The notes beneath the pieces are model-generated. The model was not told the DNA's origin, did not search any database, and saw only the letters and a program-made list of their open reading frames with translations. Of a stretch of DNA of 64,000 nucleotides, positions 37,621 through 46,724 are shown in pieces (position 1 is the first letter of the stretch; every line of letters starts with the position of its first letter). Source of the DNA: Paenibacillus xylanivorans (GTDB lineage Bacteria > Bacillota > Bacilli > Paenibacillales > Paenibacillaceae); the NCBI RefSeq assembly GCF_001280595.1, contig NZ_LITU01000050.1, positions 209,982-273,981 of the forward strand, read 5' to 3'. The position numbers were made by a program, and so were the translations under genes.

Positions 37621-38829
37621 ATGATAGTGAATGAACAGACAACAGGAAACAACAAGAAAATGACTTCGTACCTGGCACCTTTGGTTCAACAGATACCGCC
37701 ATCCGGTATACGTAAATTTTTTGATTTGGTCGGCGACAACAAGGACATCATCACACTGGGTGTAGGTGAACCGGACTTTGTAACACCATGGCATATGCGT
37801 GAAGCTTGTGTATATTCACTCGAAAGAGGCATGACCAGTTATACTTCCAATGCGGGAATGCCTAAACTGAGGGAAGCCATTAGCGAGTATCTGGACACTC
37901 AGTTTGATACCAAGTATGATCCTAAGGATGAGATTATCGTTACCGTTGGTGGTAGTGAGGCCATTGATCTGGCATTGCGTGCATTAATCGTACCTGGAGA
38001 CGAGATTCTTATTCCCGAACCTTCGTATGTGGCATATTCTCCAATCGCTTCGATTGGTGGAGGTATACCGGTTGGTGTAGAAACGTATGCGAAGGATCAG
38101 TTTAAACTGACTGCCGAGGCGCTGGAAGCGGGAATTACACCGAAGTCCAAGGTGGTTATCTTATGTTATCCGAGTAATCCAACAGGTGCCATTATGACCT
38201 ATGAAGAATGGCTGCCTATTGCTGAAGTGATTAAAAAGCATGACCTGATCGTCATCGCGGATGAGATTTATGCAGAGCTGACGTATACGCAAAAACATGT
38301 TAGTTTCGCTTCAATTCCGGATATGAAGGAACGAACCATATTGGTTAGTGGGTTTTCCAAGGCTTTTGCGATGACCGGCTGGCGAATCGGGTATATGTGT
38401 GGACATCCTGAACTGATTGCAGCGATGCTCAAAATCCATCAATATACGGTGATGTGTGCACCTGCCATGGGACAGGTGGCTGCGCTTGAGGCATTGACAA
38501 ACGGTTTGGGTGAGAAGGATAGAATGGTCGAATCCTATAATCAGCGCAGACGCCTTATCGTACAGGGTTTTCGGGAAATTGGACTGGACTGCCATGAACC
38601 TCAGGGAGCATTTTATGCATTTCCTAGTATCCAGAAGACAGGGCTGAGTTCAGATCTTTTTGCCGAACGCCTGCTAACGGAAAATAAAGTAGCGGCTGTT
38701 CCAGGTAATGTGTTCGGTCCACAAGGTGAAGGATTTCTTCGTTGTTCCTATGCAACATCCGTGACCCAATTGAATGAAGCATTGGAACGAATCGGAAACT
38801 TTGTTTACAAGCTGCAAAAAGAGGGTTAA
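37621..38829 (+). CDS. PLP-dependent aminotransferase (class I/II, likely alanine)
   Basis: A 402-residue fold-type I aminotransferase. The PLP lysine is K247 in SGFSKAFAMTGWRIGY. YPSNPTGA is the conserved Asn motif, ADEIYAELTY holds the Asp that binds the pyridine nitrogen, and LRCSYATS carries the carboxylate-binding Arg. The family moves amino groups between amino acids and 2-ketoglutarate or pyruvate. The cotranscribed Lrp regulator suggests the AlaT (YugH) role of B. subtilis; MalY/PatA-like alternatives remain. The ATG at 37621 follows AAGGAAG. Confidence 0.9.
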   Translation: MIVNEQTTGNNKKMTSYLAPLVQQIPPSGIRKFFDLVGDNKDIITLGVGEPDFVTPWHMREACVYSLERGMTSYTSNAGMPKLREAISEYLDTQFDTKYDPKDEIIVTVGGSEAIDLALRALIVPGDEILIPEPSYVAYSPIASIGGGIPVGVETYAKDQFKLTAEALEAGITPKSKVVILCYPSNPTGAIMTYEEWLPIAEVIKKHDLIVIADEIYAELTYTQKHVSFASIPDMKERTILVSGFSKAFAMTGWRIGYMCGHPELIAAMLKIHQYTVMCAPAMGQVAALEALTNGLGEKDRMVESYNQRRRLIVQGFREIGLDCHEPQGAFYAFPSIQKTGLSSDLFAERLLTENKVAAVPGNVFGPQGEGFLRCSYATSVTQLNEALERIGNFVYKLQKEG

Positions 38830-38974
38830 TAGGGATTAGAAGCTTAAAACAATTGTGAACATTCTTCAAACTAGAAAAAAATAACTTTCTTTTACAAAAT
38901 ATTGTGATATAATTTCAATTTGAAATATGTTTTTCTTGTATTTGGAAACTAATTTTTCCAAGGAGGGGTTGGCT

Positions 38975-39241
38975 TTGTTTTGTGTTGAATATGATTTACC
39001 GACTAATCGTGGGCATTATTTGGCAGAAGGCGATCATGGCGACCGATGGTCGGTGAAACCGGATCACGCATCTTTGCATAACGTTTCCTTGGAAGATGAG
39101 ATCCATATGCTACGCCGCAAGATGGAACAGATATTCCTTGAAGAGAAATCATTCACATCCGATATTGTAATTGAAATTAGCAGCTTGCTAGATTTGAAGA
39201 TTAATGAATACATGAAGGCTAATCCGATTAAAGGAAAATAA
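38975..39241 (+). CDS. Spo0E-like aspartyl-phosphate phosphatase
   Basis: An 88-residue protein. The C-terminal half is the Spo0E helical hairpin (LRRKMEQIFLEEKSF, then SSLLDLKINEYMK, matching the S-x-x-L-D signature). These proteins dephosphorylate Spo0A~P and delay sporulation. The N-terminal part, with RGHYLAEGDHGDRWSVKPDH, is an extra stretch beyond the usual core. The TTG at 38975 is chosen because AGGAGGGG ends six bases upstream; an ATG at 38927 has no site. Confidence 0.85.
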   Translation: MFCVEYDLPTNRGHYLAEGDHGDRWSVKPDHASLHNVSLEDEIHMLRRKMEQIFLEEKSFTSDIVIEISSLLDLKINEYMKANPIKGK

Positions 39242-39280
39242 TTTTTCGTTGTATCGAAACGTTACGTATGCAATTCGAAG

Positions 39281-39305
39281 AAGACCCGGTAGGGGTCTTT
39301 TTTTT
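39281..39305 (+). terminator. Terminator after the Spo0E-like gene
   Basis: AAGACCC-GGTA-GGGGTCTT followed by T7. Confidence 0.85.
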
Positions 39306-39400
39306 GATTTATGAACAGTTTGCTTCGGATAAGCAGGGTTATTTTTTTGCGTGGAACAATTGTGATATATTGTACATAGGAGACTAAAGGGGGAACTGGA

Positions 39401-39952
39401 ATGAAGAGATTTTGGGGGCTTACCGCAATTATTTCTATGATTTTTCTGCTTGCTGGTTGTGGCGGTAAGGACGGGTTTACCATTTTTTTTATTGACAACC
39501 AAGGAAATCCATCCGTGATCTCGGAGCAGTTGCAAGCTAATTTGCAGCAAAAGTTGGGCGAGGAGCCCAAGGTGGAGGTTATCACCAGTGCGATGTATGA
39601 TGTTCAGAAAATTATGGTAGAGTATGCAGCTGGTGGACATGATATTTTTATTTTGCCTGAGGCTGATATGAAGCAGTACGGAAGTAACGGCTCCAATATT
39701 CCGCTTGATGATACATTTGATCCGGAGAAGTATAAGCGCGGTGTATTTGAAGGCGGGGTTCTGGTGGAGAAGGGTGAAGGAGATGACGGTTCAGATATCA
39801 AGACAGAATCACATCTCTATGGCATTCCGCTGGAAGACATGCAAATGTTTAAAGATGTAGATTATGCTGCGCAAAATCTGTTTGCTACCATTCCAGTTTC
39901 AGCGTCCAATGTCGAAGAATCCAAGAAAGTGCTGAAGGCGCTGACAGAGTAA
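39401..39952 (+). CDS. Lipoprotein of unknown function
   Basis: A 183-residue exported lipoprotein. The N-terminus is MKRFWGLTAIISMIFLLAGC with a lipobox LAGC at C20. The mature part has mixed alpha/beta character, with segments such as VEVITSAMYDVQKIMVEYA and DIFILPEADMKQYG. These loosely recall periplasmic-binding-protein-like folds but are too short for a full one. No family is recognised. The ATG follows AAAGGGGG. It may be cotranscribed with the CobU-like gene 38 bases downstream. Confidence 0.72.
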   Translation: MKRFWGLTAIISMIFLLAGCGGKDGFTIFFIDNQGNPSVISEQLQANLQQKLGEEPKVEVITSAMYDVQKIMVEYAAGGHDIFILPEADMKQYGSNGSNIPLDDTFDPEKYKRGVFEGGVLVEKGEGDDGSDIKTESHLYGIPLEDMQMFKDVDYAAQNLFATIPVSASNVEESKKVLKALTE

Positions 39953-39989
39953 ATGCAATCTAGTATGGCTACTGAAGGAGGGGAGCGGA

Positions 39990-40526
39990 TTGCTAATTAC
40001 GGTCACAGGCGGCATAGGCAGTGGTAAAACCCGATTTGCGCTTGGATACGCAGCCCGGATTAGCCGGGAAGGCATCTATTTATCCACTGGTGATCATGAT
40101 CCCGTGATTCCCGAATTACCATCCGCTCATTATCGTGCCATCCAGGCTGGAAACGGTCAGCACCTGACGGAGGTGCTTCACCAGATTAATCGAGAGTCCA
40201 ATCTCTTCCTCGCAGATCAGCGAATCGTTATTGTGGATAGTCTGACAGCATGGATGGCAGCAGGGTTCAGGGCAAGTGATGATCTGGATCAGCAGCGTTC
40301 TGAGACACAGTTGTTGCTGGACGCCCTTCTGTCTTACCAGGGAAAGCTGCTCGTGATTACCAATGAAATGCACGGTTCTTTGTATCCTTCAGAGGAAGAA
40401 CGAATTTTTGCGGCAAGAATGGCGTCGGTTAACCGGGCATTGCAGGCGCATTCGGAACAGATGTATCTGTTGATATCTGGTTTAGCTGTTGATCTCAAAG
40501 ATCGAGGGCTTCGATATGAAGATTAG
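39990..40526 (+). CDS. CobU-like P-loop protein, possibly degenerate
   Basis: A 178-residue protein related to adenosylcobinamide kinase/guanylyltransferase (CobU), which activates cobinamide in vitamin B12 synthesis. The P-loop GGIGSGKTRFA (7-17), the IVIVDSLTAWMA strand and the LVITNEMHGSLYP and ISGLAVDLK motifs match CobU. The RI-x2-H-x3-RP-x2-W block that holds the guanylylated His in CobU is not visible between residues 30 and 60. It may therefore keep only the kinase-like activity or do another task. The TTG start follows GGAGGGGAGCG. Confidence 0.7.
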   Translation: MLITVTGGIGSGKTRFALGYAARISREGIYLSTGDHDPVIPELPSAHYRAIQAGNGQHLTEVLHQINRESNLFLADQRIVIVDSLTAWMAAGFRASDDLDQQRSETQLLLDALLSYQGKLLVITNEMHGSLYPSEEERIFAARMASVNRALQAHSEQMYLLISGLAVDLKDRGLRYED

Positions 40527-40560
40527 CATTTTATAACATTAAACGATAGACGAGCCTAAA

Positions 40561-40606
40561 GAAGCCTCCGTCACCACAAATGGTGGTGCGGAGGCTTTAT
40601 TTTATG
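40561..40606 (+). terminator. Terminator between the CobU-like and DedA genes
   Basis: AAGCCTCCGTCACCAC-AAAT-GGTGGTGCGGAGGCTT, a near-perfect 16-base stem, followed by TATTTTAT. It can act on both converging transcripts. Confidence 0.85.
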
Positions 40607-40631
40607 ACAAAAGCTATGCGTGTAAATCTCT

Positions 40632-41243
40632 TTATTTCCGAGTTTTATTTCGTCTGATCCACCAGATTATACAGCCCACAACAATAATCGCCAGAAGTAC
40701 ATATACGACCAGGGAGTACACGTCCATAAAGTGCAGGATACTCTCCCATGAAGCACCAAGCGCCGCACCAACCGAGACGAGAATAATATTCCAGGCGAGT
40801 GTTCCAATGGTTGTGAAAAGCAGGAATAAACCAAATTTCATGTTGGACATGCCGGCAGGAATCGAGATCAGGCTGCGAACTAGGGGAACCATGCGACAGA
40901 ATAGTACGGTCCACATTCCATATTTGTCAAACCATGCATCGACACGGTGGATATCTTCTTTTTTGATCCGCAGAATATGACCCCAACGTTCTACAATCTT
41001 CTCCAGTCGATTGACATCAATCAGCAGTCCGATCCCATACAGAATGACAGCACCAAGCACAGAACCAATGGTAGCCGCAATAATGACGCCAGGAAGGGTT
41101 AGGCTGGTGTAGGTGGTCATGAAGCCGCCAAATGGTAATATGATTTCGGAGGGGATGGGGGGGAATACGTTTTCAAGAGCAATAATAAGTGCAATGCCTA
41201 TGTAGCCGTATTGTTCCATGAAATCGGTTATCCAGTTTTGCAT
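40632..41243 (-). CDS. DedA family membrane protein
   Basis: A 203-residue DedA (SNARE-associated/VTT) protein. Motifs are ENVFPPIPSEIILPFGGF near 26-43 and FCRMVPLVRSLISIPAGMSNMKF near 110-132. About five hydrophobic segments are present and the C-terminus is basic. DedA proteins are proton-coupled lipid transporters or scramblases; relatives recycle undecaprenyl phosphate or phosphatidylethanolamine. The acidic and arginine residues of the two motifs are retained. The start at 41243 is used because GAGGAGA precedes it on the minus strand. Confidence 0.92.
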   Translation of the reverse strand: MQNWITDFMEQYGYIGIALIIALENVFPPIPSEIILPFGGFMTTYTSLTLPGVIIAATIGSVLGAVILYGIGLLIDVNRLEKIVERWGHILRIKKEDIHRVDAWFDKYGMWTVLFCRMVPLVRSLISIPAGMSNMKFGLFLLFTTIGTLAWNIILVSVGAALGASWESILHFMDVYSLVVYVLLAIIVVGCIIWWIRRNKTRK

Positions 41244-41469
41244 AATCGTCTCCTCTACTTTTGGTTTGCAAGAATTTGGCGTATACTCGGCAGAGTACGC
41301 CAACTCATATATACGTATGAAGGATCTCACTGGTTTCTGAAAATAATAGCATTCCCGTATTCATAGCAGGTCAAGTATACTGATTAAGTTAAACTCAAGA
41401 AGGGCATGCATTTATATTTAACCCCAGCGTTCTACCATGCGAATGATATTAACAATAGGAGGGATTACA

Positions 41470-42051
41470 ATGGGCATATATACACGAACAGGTGACGAGG
41501 GACAGACCTCAGTCATTGGAGGGCGGGTCATCAAGGACGATGACCGGGTTGAAGCTTACGGGACAATTGATGAGCTGAATTGTTTTGTTGGGCAGGCCAT
41601 CAGTTTTATTGATCAGGCGAATGGGGAATTTGAAGATCTGCGTGAACACTTGCTCGAAATTCAGCAAGAATTGTTTGATTGCGGGTCCGATCTGGCCTTT
41701 GTAAAAATCAGCGAAACCAAATATAAAGTGCGGGATGAGATGGCCACCCGGCTTGAGCAATGGATTGATCAGTATGATGAGGAAAATCCGAAGGTAGAAC
41801 GGTTTATTTTGCCTGGGGGTAGTCTGCTCTCTTCCACATTGCATGTCTGCCGTACAGTATGTCGCCGTGCTGAGCGCCGCGCCGTAACACTCGGACAGCA
41901 TACGGATATCAACCCTTCTGTGCGACGATATTTGAATCGTCTGTCTGATTATTTCTTCGTTGTTGCACGGACTGCCAATGCGAGACAACAGGTAGCGGAC
42001 ATTGAATATGTGCGGAGCAAAAAAGTATTCCGCCGCAAAGACAAAGAATGA
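41470..42051 (+). CDS. Cob(I)alamin adenosyltransferase, PduO type
   Basis: A 193-residue enzyme that transfers adenosyl from ATP to cob(I)alamin, making coenzyme B12. The ATP-binding N-terminus is IYTRTGDEGQTSVIGGRVIK, followed by RVEAYGTIDELNCFVG. The C-terminal helix has VCRTVCRRAERRAV, matching the R-x3-R-x2-E-R motif. The ATG at 41470 follows AGGAGGG. Its stop overlaps the start of the pseudouridine synthase gene. With the CobU-like gene nearby it points to corrinoid salvage, though no full B12 pathway is present here. Confidence 0.93.
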   Translation: MGIYTRTGDEGQTSVIGGRVIKDDDRVEAYGTIDELNCFVGQAISFIDQANGEFEDLREHLLEIQQELFDCGSDLAFVKISETKYKVRDEMATRLEQWIDQYDEENPKVERFILPGGSLLSSTLHVCRTVCRRAERRAVTLGQHTDINPSVRRYLNRLSDYFFVVARTANARQQVADIEYVRSKKVFRRKDKE

Positions 42052-43031
42052 GCGGTTATTATTCACCACTTACTTACACCGTTCCCGAACATGAAGATGG
42101 CTGGCTGCTGAAGACCGTGCTCCAACGCCGCCTGCAGGTTTCGCGCAAGCTTCTGTCGAGACTCAAACTCACGGAGCAGGGAATTATGTTAAATGGCGAA
42201 CGGGTATACATCAGCGTCAAAGTTAGCGCAGGGGACGTCCTGGAAGTCCGAATGGAACAGGAAGAGTCGGATGATATTTTACCTGAGCCGATTCCCTTTA
42301 CGATACTATATGAAGACGAGCACTTGCTTATCGTGAACAAGGATTCCGGTGTCATTGTACATCCAACACATGGGCATTACACAGGTACATTGGCAAACGG
42401 AGTTGTCCATTATTGGAAGTCCAAAGGCGAGCGTTTCCGCTTCAGACCGATTCATCGACTGGATCAGGAAACTTCGGGTGTGCTGGCAATCGCGAAAAAT
42501 CCATATGTGCATCAGCATGTGTCGGAACAGATGATCGCAGGAACGGTGGAGAAAAAGTATATTGCCTTTGTGCACGGTAGTCCTGCCCAAGAAGAGGGGG
42601 CCATCGATGGCCCGATCGATCGTGATCCCGAGGAGCCGCATCGTCGAATCGTTACACCTGACGGGTATGTGGCAAGAACGTTATATACGACTGTAGCCCG
42701 ATGGGCGGGTGGCAGCGCTAGTGCGGTGAACCTGAAGCTGGAGAGCGGCAGAACCCATCAAATACGGGTACATATGACATCGATCGGCTGCCCGTTAATT
42801 GGGGATCGGATGTATAAGACCCTTCCCGTGCATGAGATCGATGAACAGACCATGGCTGTTCGGGAGGAACGAGACACTTGGATTGCACGTCAGGCATTGC
42901 ATGCATGCGAGCTATCGTTTGACCATCCCATTTTGCACAATCGGATGACGTTCCATGCCCCTTTGCCCGCTGATATGGCGGCATTGGAGGCACGCCTGGA
43001 TGTTGAGGCATCTCCCAGAGAAGCGTTGTAA
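42048..43031 (+). CDS. RluA-family pseudouridine synthase
   Basis: A 327-residue RNA-modifying enzyme. An N-terminal S4-like RNA-binding region (RLQVSRKLLSRLKLTEQ, then VSAGDVLEVRM) precedes the catalytic domain. That domain has the active-site Asp in PIHRLDQETSGVLAIAK and the RTHQIRVH motif. It converts a uridine in rRNA or tRNA to pseudouridine. B. subtilis YhcT, YlyB and YjbO are family members, and the target here cannot be told. It is coupled to the adenosyltransferase gene by an ATGA overlap. Confidence 0.92.
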   Translation: MSGYYSPLTYTVPEHEDGWLLKTVLQRRLQVSRKLLSRLKLTEQGIMLNGERVYISVKVSAGDVLEVRMEQEESDDILPEPIPFTILYEDEHLLIVNKDSGVIVHPTHGHYTGTLANGVVHYWKSKGERFRFRPIHRLDQETSGVLAIAKNPYVHQHVSEQMIAGTVEKKYIAFVHGSPAQEEGAIDGPIDRDPEEPHRRIVTPDGYVARTLYTTVARWAGGSASAVNLKLESGRTHQIRVHMTSIGCPLIGDRMYKTLPVHEIDEQTMAVREERDTWIARQALHACELSFDHPILHNRMTFHAPLPADMAALEARLDVEASPREAL

Positions 43032-43384
43032 AATACTGTGAATCGGCCTGTGATTTGCGCTGTGTGTAGCATCTCAGTGCACGGTGCCCTGCTGTCTATC
43101 AATGGTTTTAGATAGATGAACCTATGTGAGTGATGCAACCGCACCCGAACAAAATGCCGTAGGCTAAGGTCTTAAGGTCTTAAGGTCTTAAGGTTTTTAT
43201 GTTTTAAGGTTTTTGAACCTAAAATGATATAGCCAAATGTACTTTTTTCTCATTGGCACAAAGGTTTAAAATTACAGTGCGATGGTATCGGTTTGGAGCG
43301 ACTTTTGGATTTGCGAAGCAAACCAAGGGAAGCGAGAAATCGAAACCGGAGCACCACCGGAGCAGCATAGGAGGACTAATAACG
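43032..43384 (+). other. Intergenic region with a tandem 8-base repeat
   Basis: No gene is seen before the YusI-like start. AAGGTCTT occurs three times in a row (43166-43189), followed by AAGGTTTT and a fourth degenerate copy. The repeat could vary in number by replication slippage. The frame open from 43253 into the next gene lacks a start signal. Confidence 0.5.
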
Positions 43385-43750
43385 ATGAGTGATCTGAAAG
43401 TATATCAATATGCCAAATGCGGCACTTGCCGCAAAGCGGTAAAATGGCTGGAAGCTCAGGGGCATGAGCCGGAGCTAATCCCTATTTTCGACACACCGCC
43501 ATCCGAAGCGGAATTGACCGACTTGATTCAGAAGAGCGGACTTGAAGTGAAGAAGTTCTTCAATACGAGTGGAGAAGTATACAAGGAGCAGCAGTTAAAG
43601 GACAAGCTACCAGGGTTGTCTTCAGAAGAGCAGATTCGTTTGCTGGCTTCCAATGGTCGCCTGATCAAACGTCCAATCGTTACGGATGGTCACAAAGTGA
43701 CCGTAGGATTTAAGGAAGACATGTATGAGCAAGAATGGAACAATGCGTAA
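43385..43750 (+). CDS. Spx/ArsC-family thioredoxin-fold protein (YusI-like)
   Basis: A 121-residue protein of the ArsC/Spx superfamily. The active-site CGTC (YAKCGTCRKAVKWLE, about 9-23) and the C-terminal LIKRPIV motif are typical of YusI-like members. The C-terminal RNA-polymerase-binding features of Spx are not obvious, so a small thiol reductase is more likely than a transcription factor. The arsenate reductase label often applied is unproven. The ATG at 43385 follows AGGAGG. Confidence 0.88.
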   Translation: MSDLKVYQYAKCGTCRKAVKWLEAQGHEPELIPIFDTPPSEAELTDLIQKSGLEVKKFFNTSGEVYKEQQLKDKLPGLSSEEQIRLLASNGRLIKRPIVTDGHKVTVGFKEDMYEQEWNNA

Positions 43751-43795
43751 ATTATAAATGAATGATTTCATTGATTGTTAAATGAACCAAGGTGA

Positions 43796-43831
43796 AAAAG
43801 GCTCTGAATGTTCAAATTTCAGGGCTTTTTT
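43796..43831 (+). terminator. Terminator after the YusI-like gene
   Basis: AAAAGGCTCTGAAT pairs with ATTTCAGGGCTTTTTT. Confidence 0.85.
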
Positions 43832-43923
43832 GGCTGGTCGATCCTTGGCGGAACTATGCTATAATGATAGAATTAGTTCGATATTTTATTTGCTAGATAC
43901 AGGATAGGAGAGAATAATTTCAA

Positions 43924-44817
43924 GTGAATCAACGTAATGAACCTACTTTGTTGCTGGTAGATGGTATGGCGGTGTTGTTCCGTGCATTCTATGCAACATC
44001 TGCAAGCGGATATATCAGACGTACAAAGGCAGGCGTGCCAACCAACGCAGTATACGGATTTATCCGTTATTTCTGGGATGCGGTTCAGACCTTTGGGCCA
44101 AGTCATGTCGTATGCTGCTGGGATATGGGGGGCAAGACGTTTCGCGGTGAAGAGTATGCGGCTTACAAGGGAAACCGTCCGGAAGCTCCGGGTGATCTGA
44201 TTCCTCAGTTTGCTCTAATTCGTGAAGTGATGGATAGTTTGGGCATTCCGAATATTGGCGCTCAAGGATATGAAGCTGATGATTGCATCGGTACACTTGC
44301 CAAGTACTACACCGAGCAGACGGATATGAACGTGATGGTACTTACGGGTGATCACGATATGTTGCAACTGATCGATGACCGCACAAGCATTATTATTATG
44401 AAAAAAGGTCATGGCAATTACATGGTGTATACGCCTGAATCTCTAATGACGGAGAAACAACTGACACCTCGACAAGTGATTGACATGAAAGGTCTGATGG
44501 GCGATGCCAGTGACAATTATCCTGGGGTACGGGGCATTGGGGAGAAGACGGCTTTGAAGCTTGTGCAGGAGTTTGGCTCCATTGAAGGTATTTTGGACAA
44601 TATGGATAAACTTACCCCTTCAGTACGTAACAAGATTGAGAATGATCTCGACATGCTTCATCTGTCCCGCAAACTGGCAGAGATTCACTGTGCTGTTCCG
44701 GTAGCTTGTGCACTGGATGTATGTGAATTGCGTCTTGATCCGGATATGGTGATGGACAAGTTCGAACAACTTGAGATGAAGAGCCTGGGCTCTTGGATGG
44801 GAGTGGCAATAGGGTGA
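43924..44817 (+). CDS. 5'-3' exonuclease (FEN-like, PolA N-terminal type)
   Basis: A 297-residue flap nuclease homologous to the N-terminal domain of DNA polymerase I. Metal-binding acidic residues are seen in LLVDGMAVLFRAFYA, DMGGKTFRGEEYAAYKGNR, YEADDCIGTLA and LTGDHDMLQLI. The helix-3-turn region is MGDASDNYPGVRGIGEKTA. It resembles B. subtilis YpcP (ExoR), which removes RNA primers and flaps. The GTG start at 43924 follows AGGAGAG at a rather long distance. The stop lies within nine bases of the next start. Confidence 0.93.
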   Translation: MNQRNEPTLLLVDGMAVLFRAFYATSASGYIRRTKAGVPTNAVYGFIRYFWDAVQTFGPSHVVCCWDMGGKTFRGEEYAAYKGNRPEAPGDLIPQFALIREVMDSLGIPNIGAQGYEADDCIGTLAKYYTEQTDMNVMVLTGDHDMLQLIDDRTSIIIMKKGHGNYMVYTPESLMTEKQLTPRQVIDMKGLMGDASDNYPGVRGIGEKTALKLVQEFGSIEGILDNMDKLTPSVRNKIENDLDMLHLSRKLAEIHCAVPVACALDVCELRLDPDMVMDKFEQLEMKSLGSWMGVAIG

Positions 44818-44822
44818 GTAGC

Positions 44823-45929
44823 ATGCAGACAAAACGGACGGGCAAAAAGTGGTGGACAGGGGCTATGGCCCTCGTCCTTGCTTTGCCTGTAATCCTTTCA
44901 GGAGCGGTGAGTGCTCCACAGACAGCAGATGCCAAAGCGGCAATTAGCACCAAGGTACAGAAAGTAAAAGCAGCAGGACGAAGTTTTACCGTTCAGACGG
45001 TTAGTATTCCCAAGGGTACACCAGTTACCGTAGGATTAGCGAAGAAGCAGGTTGGTCAGACCGCAACATTACCTTCGATTGTTAAGGCATATGGCGCGCA
45101 AGCGGCCATTAACGGAGCGTTTTTTGAAGCTTATAACGGAGCTCCAGATCCATACGGCATGTTAATAGCAAACGGTAAAGTTATACATATTGGAAGATAC
45201 GGAACAACGATTGGATTTAAGGAAGACGGCTCAGCCATCATGGATTCGCTTCAAGTGAGCCTGACAGGTAAAGTAACAGATACAGAAGGAAAATCACGCA
45301 GTTGGTATGCGACCTTTATTAACCGAACACCTTCCGCGAATGCGAGTATTACGATGTTATACACACCAGAGCGGGGATCTACAGTCGGGTTCAAAGGGGG
45401 GACGGCGGTTGTGATGGAGAAAGGGATTGTCACCAAGAAAGTACCCAATACCAATGTAGCCATTCCGAAGAATGGCTCGGTGCTGGTCTTCACGGGGAAT
45501 CAGAAATCTTCGTCGGACCGCTTCACCGTTGGATCAACTGTAGAGATGAATTATAAATACACCAATGCAGCAGGTAAGGAGATTCCTTGGCAAGATGTAG
45601 TCACCGCTGTGGGCGCAGGTCCACGTCTGGTGAAAGACGGCAAAGTTGCCGTAAATCCAGCGAGTGAGGGCTTCAAGGATACCAAAATTCTCAACGCCTC
45701 AGGCGCAAGAAGCGGTATAGCCATTATGGCAGACGGTTCGGTTATGCTGGCTACCGTTTCGGGAGCGACGATCAAGGAATGGGCTGCTGTCATGCAGAAG
45801 CTCGGTGCCAAGCAGGCAATGAATCTGGATGGTGGTGCATCTTCAGGCATGTATGCGGGCGGCAAAATGCTTACTTCCCCTGGCCGCTTGTTAAGTAATA
45901 CGCTAGTTTTTGGTGGCTCTGTTCGTTAA
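44823..45929 (+). CDS. Secreted phosphodiester glycosidase family protein (NAGPA domain)
   Basis: A 368-residue exported protein. The signal peptide has a basic start, a hydrophobic core (GAMALVLALPVILSGAVSA) and a likely cut after ADAKA. The mature part is the NAGPA/DUF2233 domain with INGAFFEAYNGAPDPYGM and the C-terminal MNLDGGASSGMYAGGKML. Relatives cleave phosphodiester-linked sugars and some act on the cell wall or on sporulation structures; the substrate is unknown. A GTG at 44814, overlapping the exonuclease stop, is an alternative start three residues upstream. Confidence 0.87.
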   Translation: MQTKRTGKKWWTGAMALVLALPVILSGAVSAPQTADAKAAISTKVQKVKAAGRSFTVQTVSIPKGTPVTVGLAKKQVGQTATLPSIVKAYGAQAAINGAFFEAYNGAPDPYGMLIANGKVIHIGRYGTTIGFKEDGSAIMDSLQVSLTGKVTDTEGKSRSWYATFINRTPSANASITMLYTPERGSTVGFKGGTAVVMEKGIVTKKVPNTNVAIPKNGSVLVFTGNQKSSSDRFTVGSTVEMNYKYTNAAGKEIPWQDVVTAVGAGPRLVKDGKVAVNPASEGFKDTKILNASGARSGIAIMADGSVMLATVSGATIKEWAAVMQKLGAKQAMNLDGGASSGMYAGGKMLTSPGRLLSNTLVFGGSVR

Positions 45930-45958
45930 AAGAAAGCTAATATGGGAGGTAGAATCAG

Positions 45959-46654
45959 ATGACACTCACACATAACCGGAAGCCAGATGAAAGCAAAACG
46001 GCGGTATTAGCTGTAAACGTAGGGCAACTTCAGGCCTTGCCTGGCCAGAAGCGCGAAGTGTTGAGCGGCATTGTGAAACATCCCATATCCAGCCCGGTCT
46101 TCCTGTCATTCACCGGAATGACAGGGGATGCCCAGGCGGATCTGGAGCATCATGGTGGGCCTGATAAGGCGGTTTGTGTATACGATTACAGTCGTTATCC
46201 GGCCCTTGAACAACTGTTGGATCGCAAGCTGGACTGGGGAGCTTGTGGAGAAAATCTGACTGTTGAAGGCTGTATGGAAGATGAAGTCCGGATTGGTGAT
46301 GTGTATGAATTGGGGGAAGCCAAGGTACAGGTCAGCCAGCCAAGACAGCCTTGCTTCAAGCTGGGTGCACGGTATGATTACAAAGAATTGCCTGTTTATT
46401 TTCAGGAGAGCGGACATACCGGATTTTATTTTCGAGTGTTGCAAGAAGGTGAGGTAACTCTCTCTGCACCATTCAGACGAATCAGCACTGATCCTGCATC
46501 AATGACCATTCTGGAAGCTAATCGAATTATGCATCAGGGGAAACATGATGCGGTTGGTATGCGTGCTTTGCTGGCCATTTCAACGCTGGCCGACAGCTGG
46601 AAGCAGTCCTTGTTGAAGCGATTGGCCAAGCTCGAAACTGCTGAACTGGATTAA
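45959..46654 (+). CDS. MOSC domain protein (YiiM-like)
   Basis: A 231-residue protein. The MOSC domain (about 40-175) shows DLEHHGGPDKAVCVYDYSRY, GACGENLTVEG and the conserved Cys in VSQPRQPCFKLG. MOSC proteins handle molybdenum cofactor; YiiM-like members reduce N-hydroxylated compounds. A C-terminal helical 3-alpha tail is consistent with the YiiM group. No molybdopterin genes are nearby. The ATG follows TGGGAGGT, 29 bases after the preceding gene. Confidence 0.9.
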   Translation: MTLTHNRKPDESKTAVLAVNVGQLQALPGQKREVLSGIVKHPISSPVFLSFTGMTGDAQADLEHHGGPDKAVCVYDYSRYPALEQLLDRKLDWGACGENLTVEGCMEDEVRIGDVYELGEAKVQVSQPRQPCFKLGARYDYKELPVYFQESGHTGFYFRVLQEGEVTLSAPFRRISTDPASMTILEANRIMHQGKHDAVGMRALLAISTLADSWKQSLLKRLAKLETAELD

Positions 46655-46724
46655 TGATGCCATCGTTCAGAGGACAGATTCGAAGATCCATTTTAATTTT
46701 AAACTACTTGGGAGTGTGACTAAC

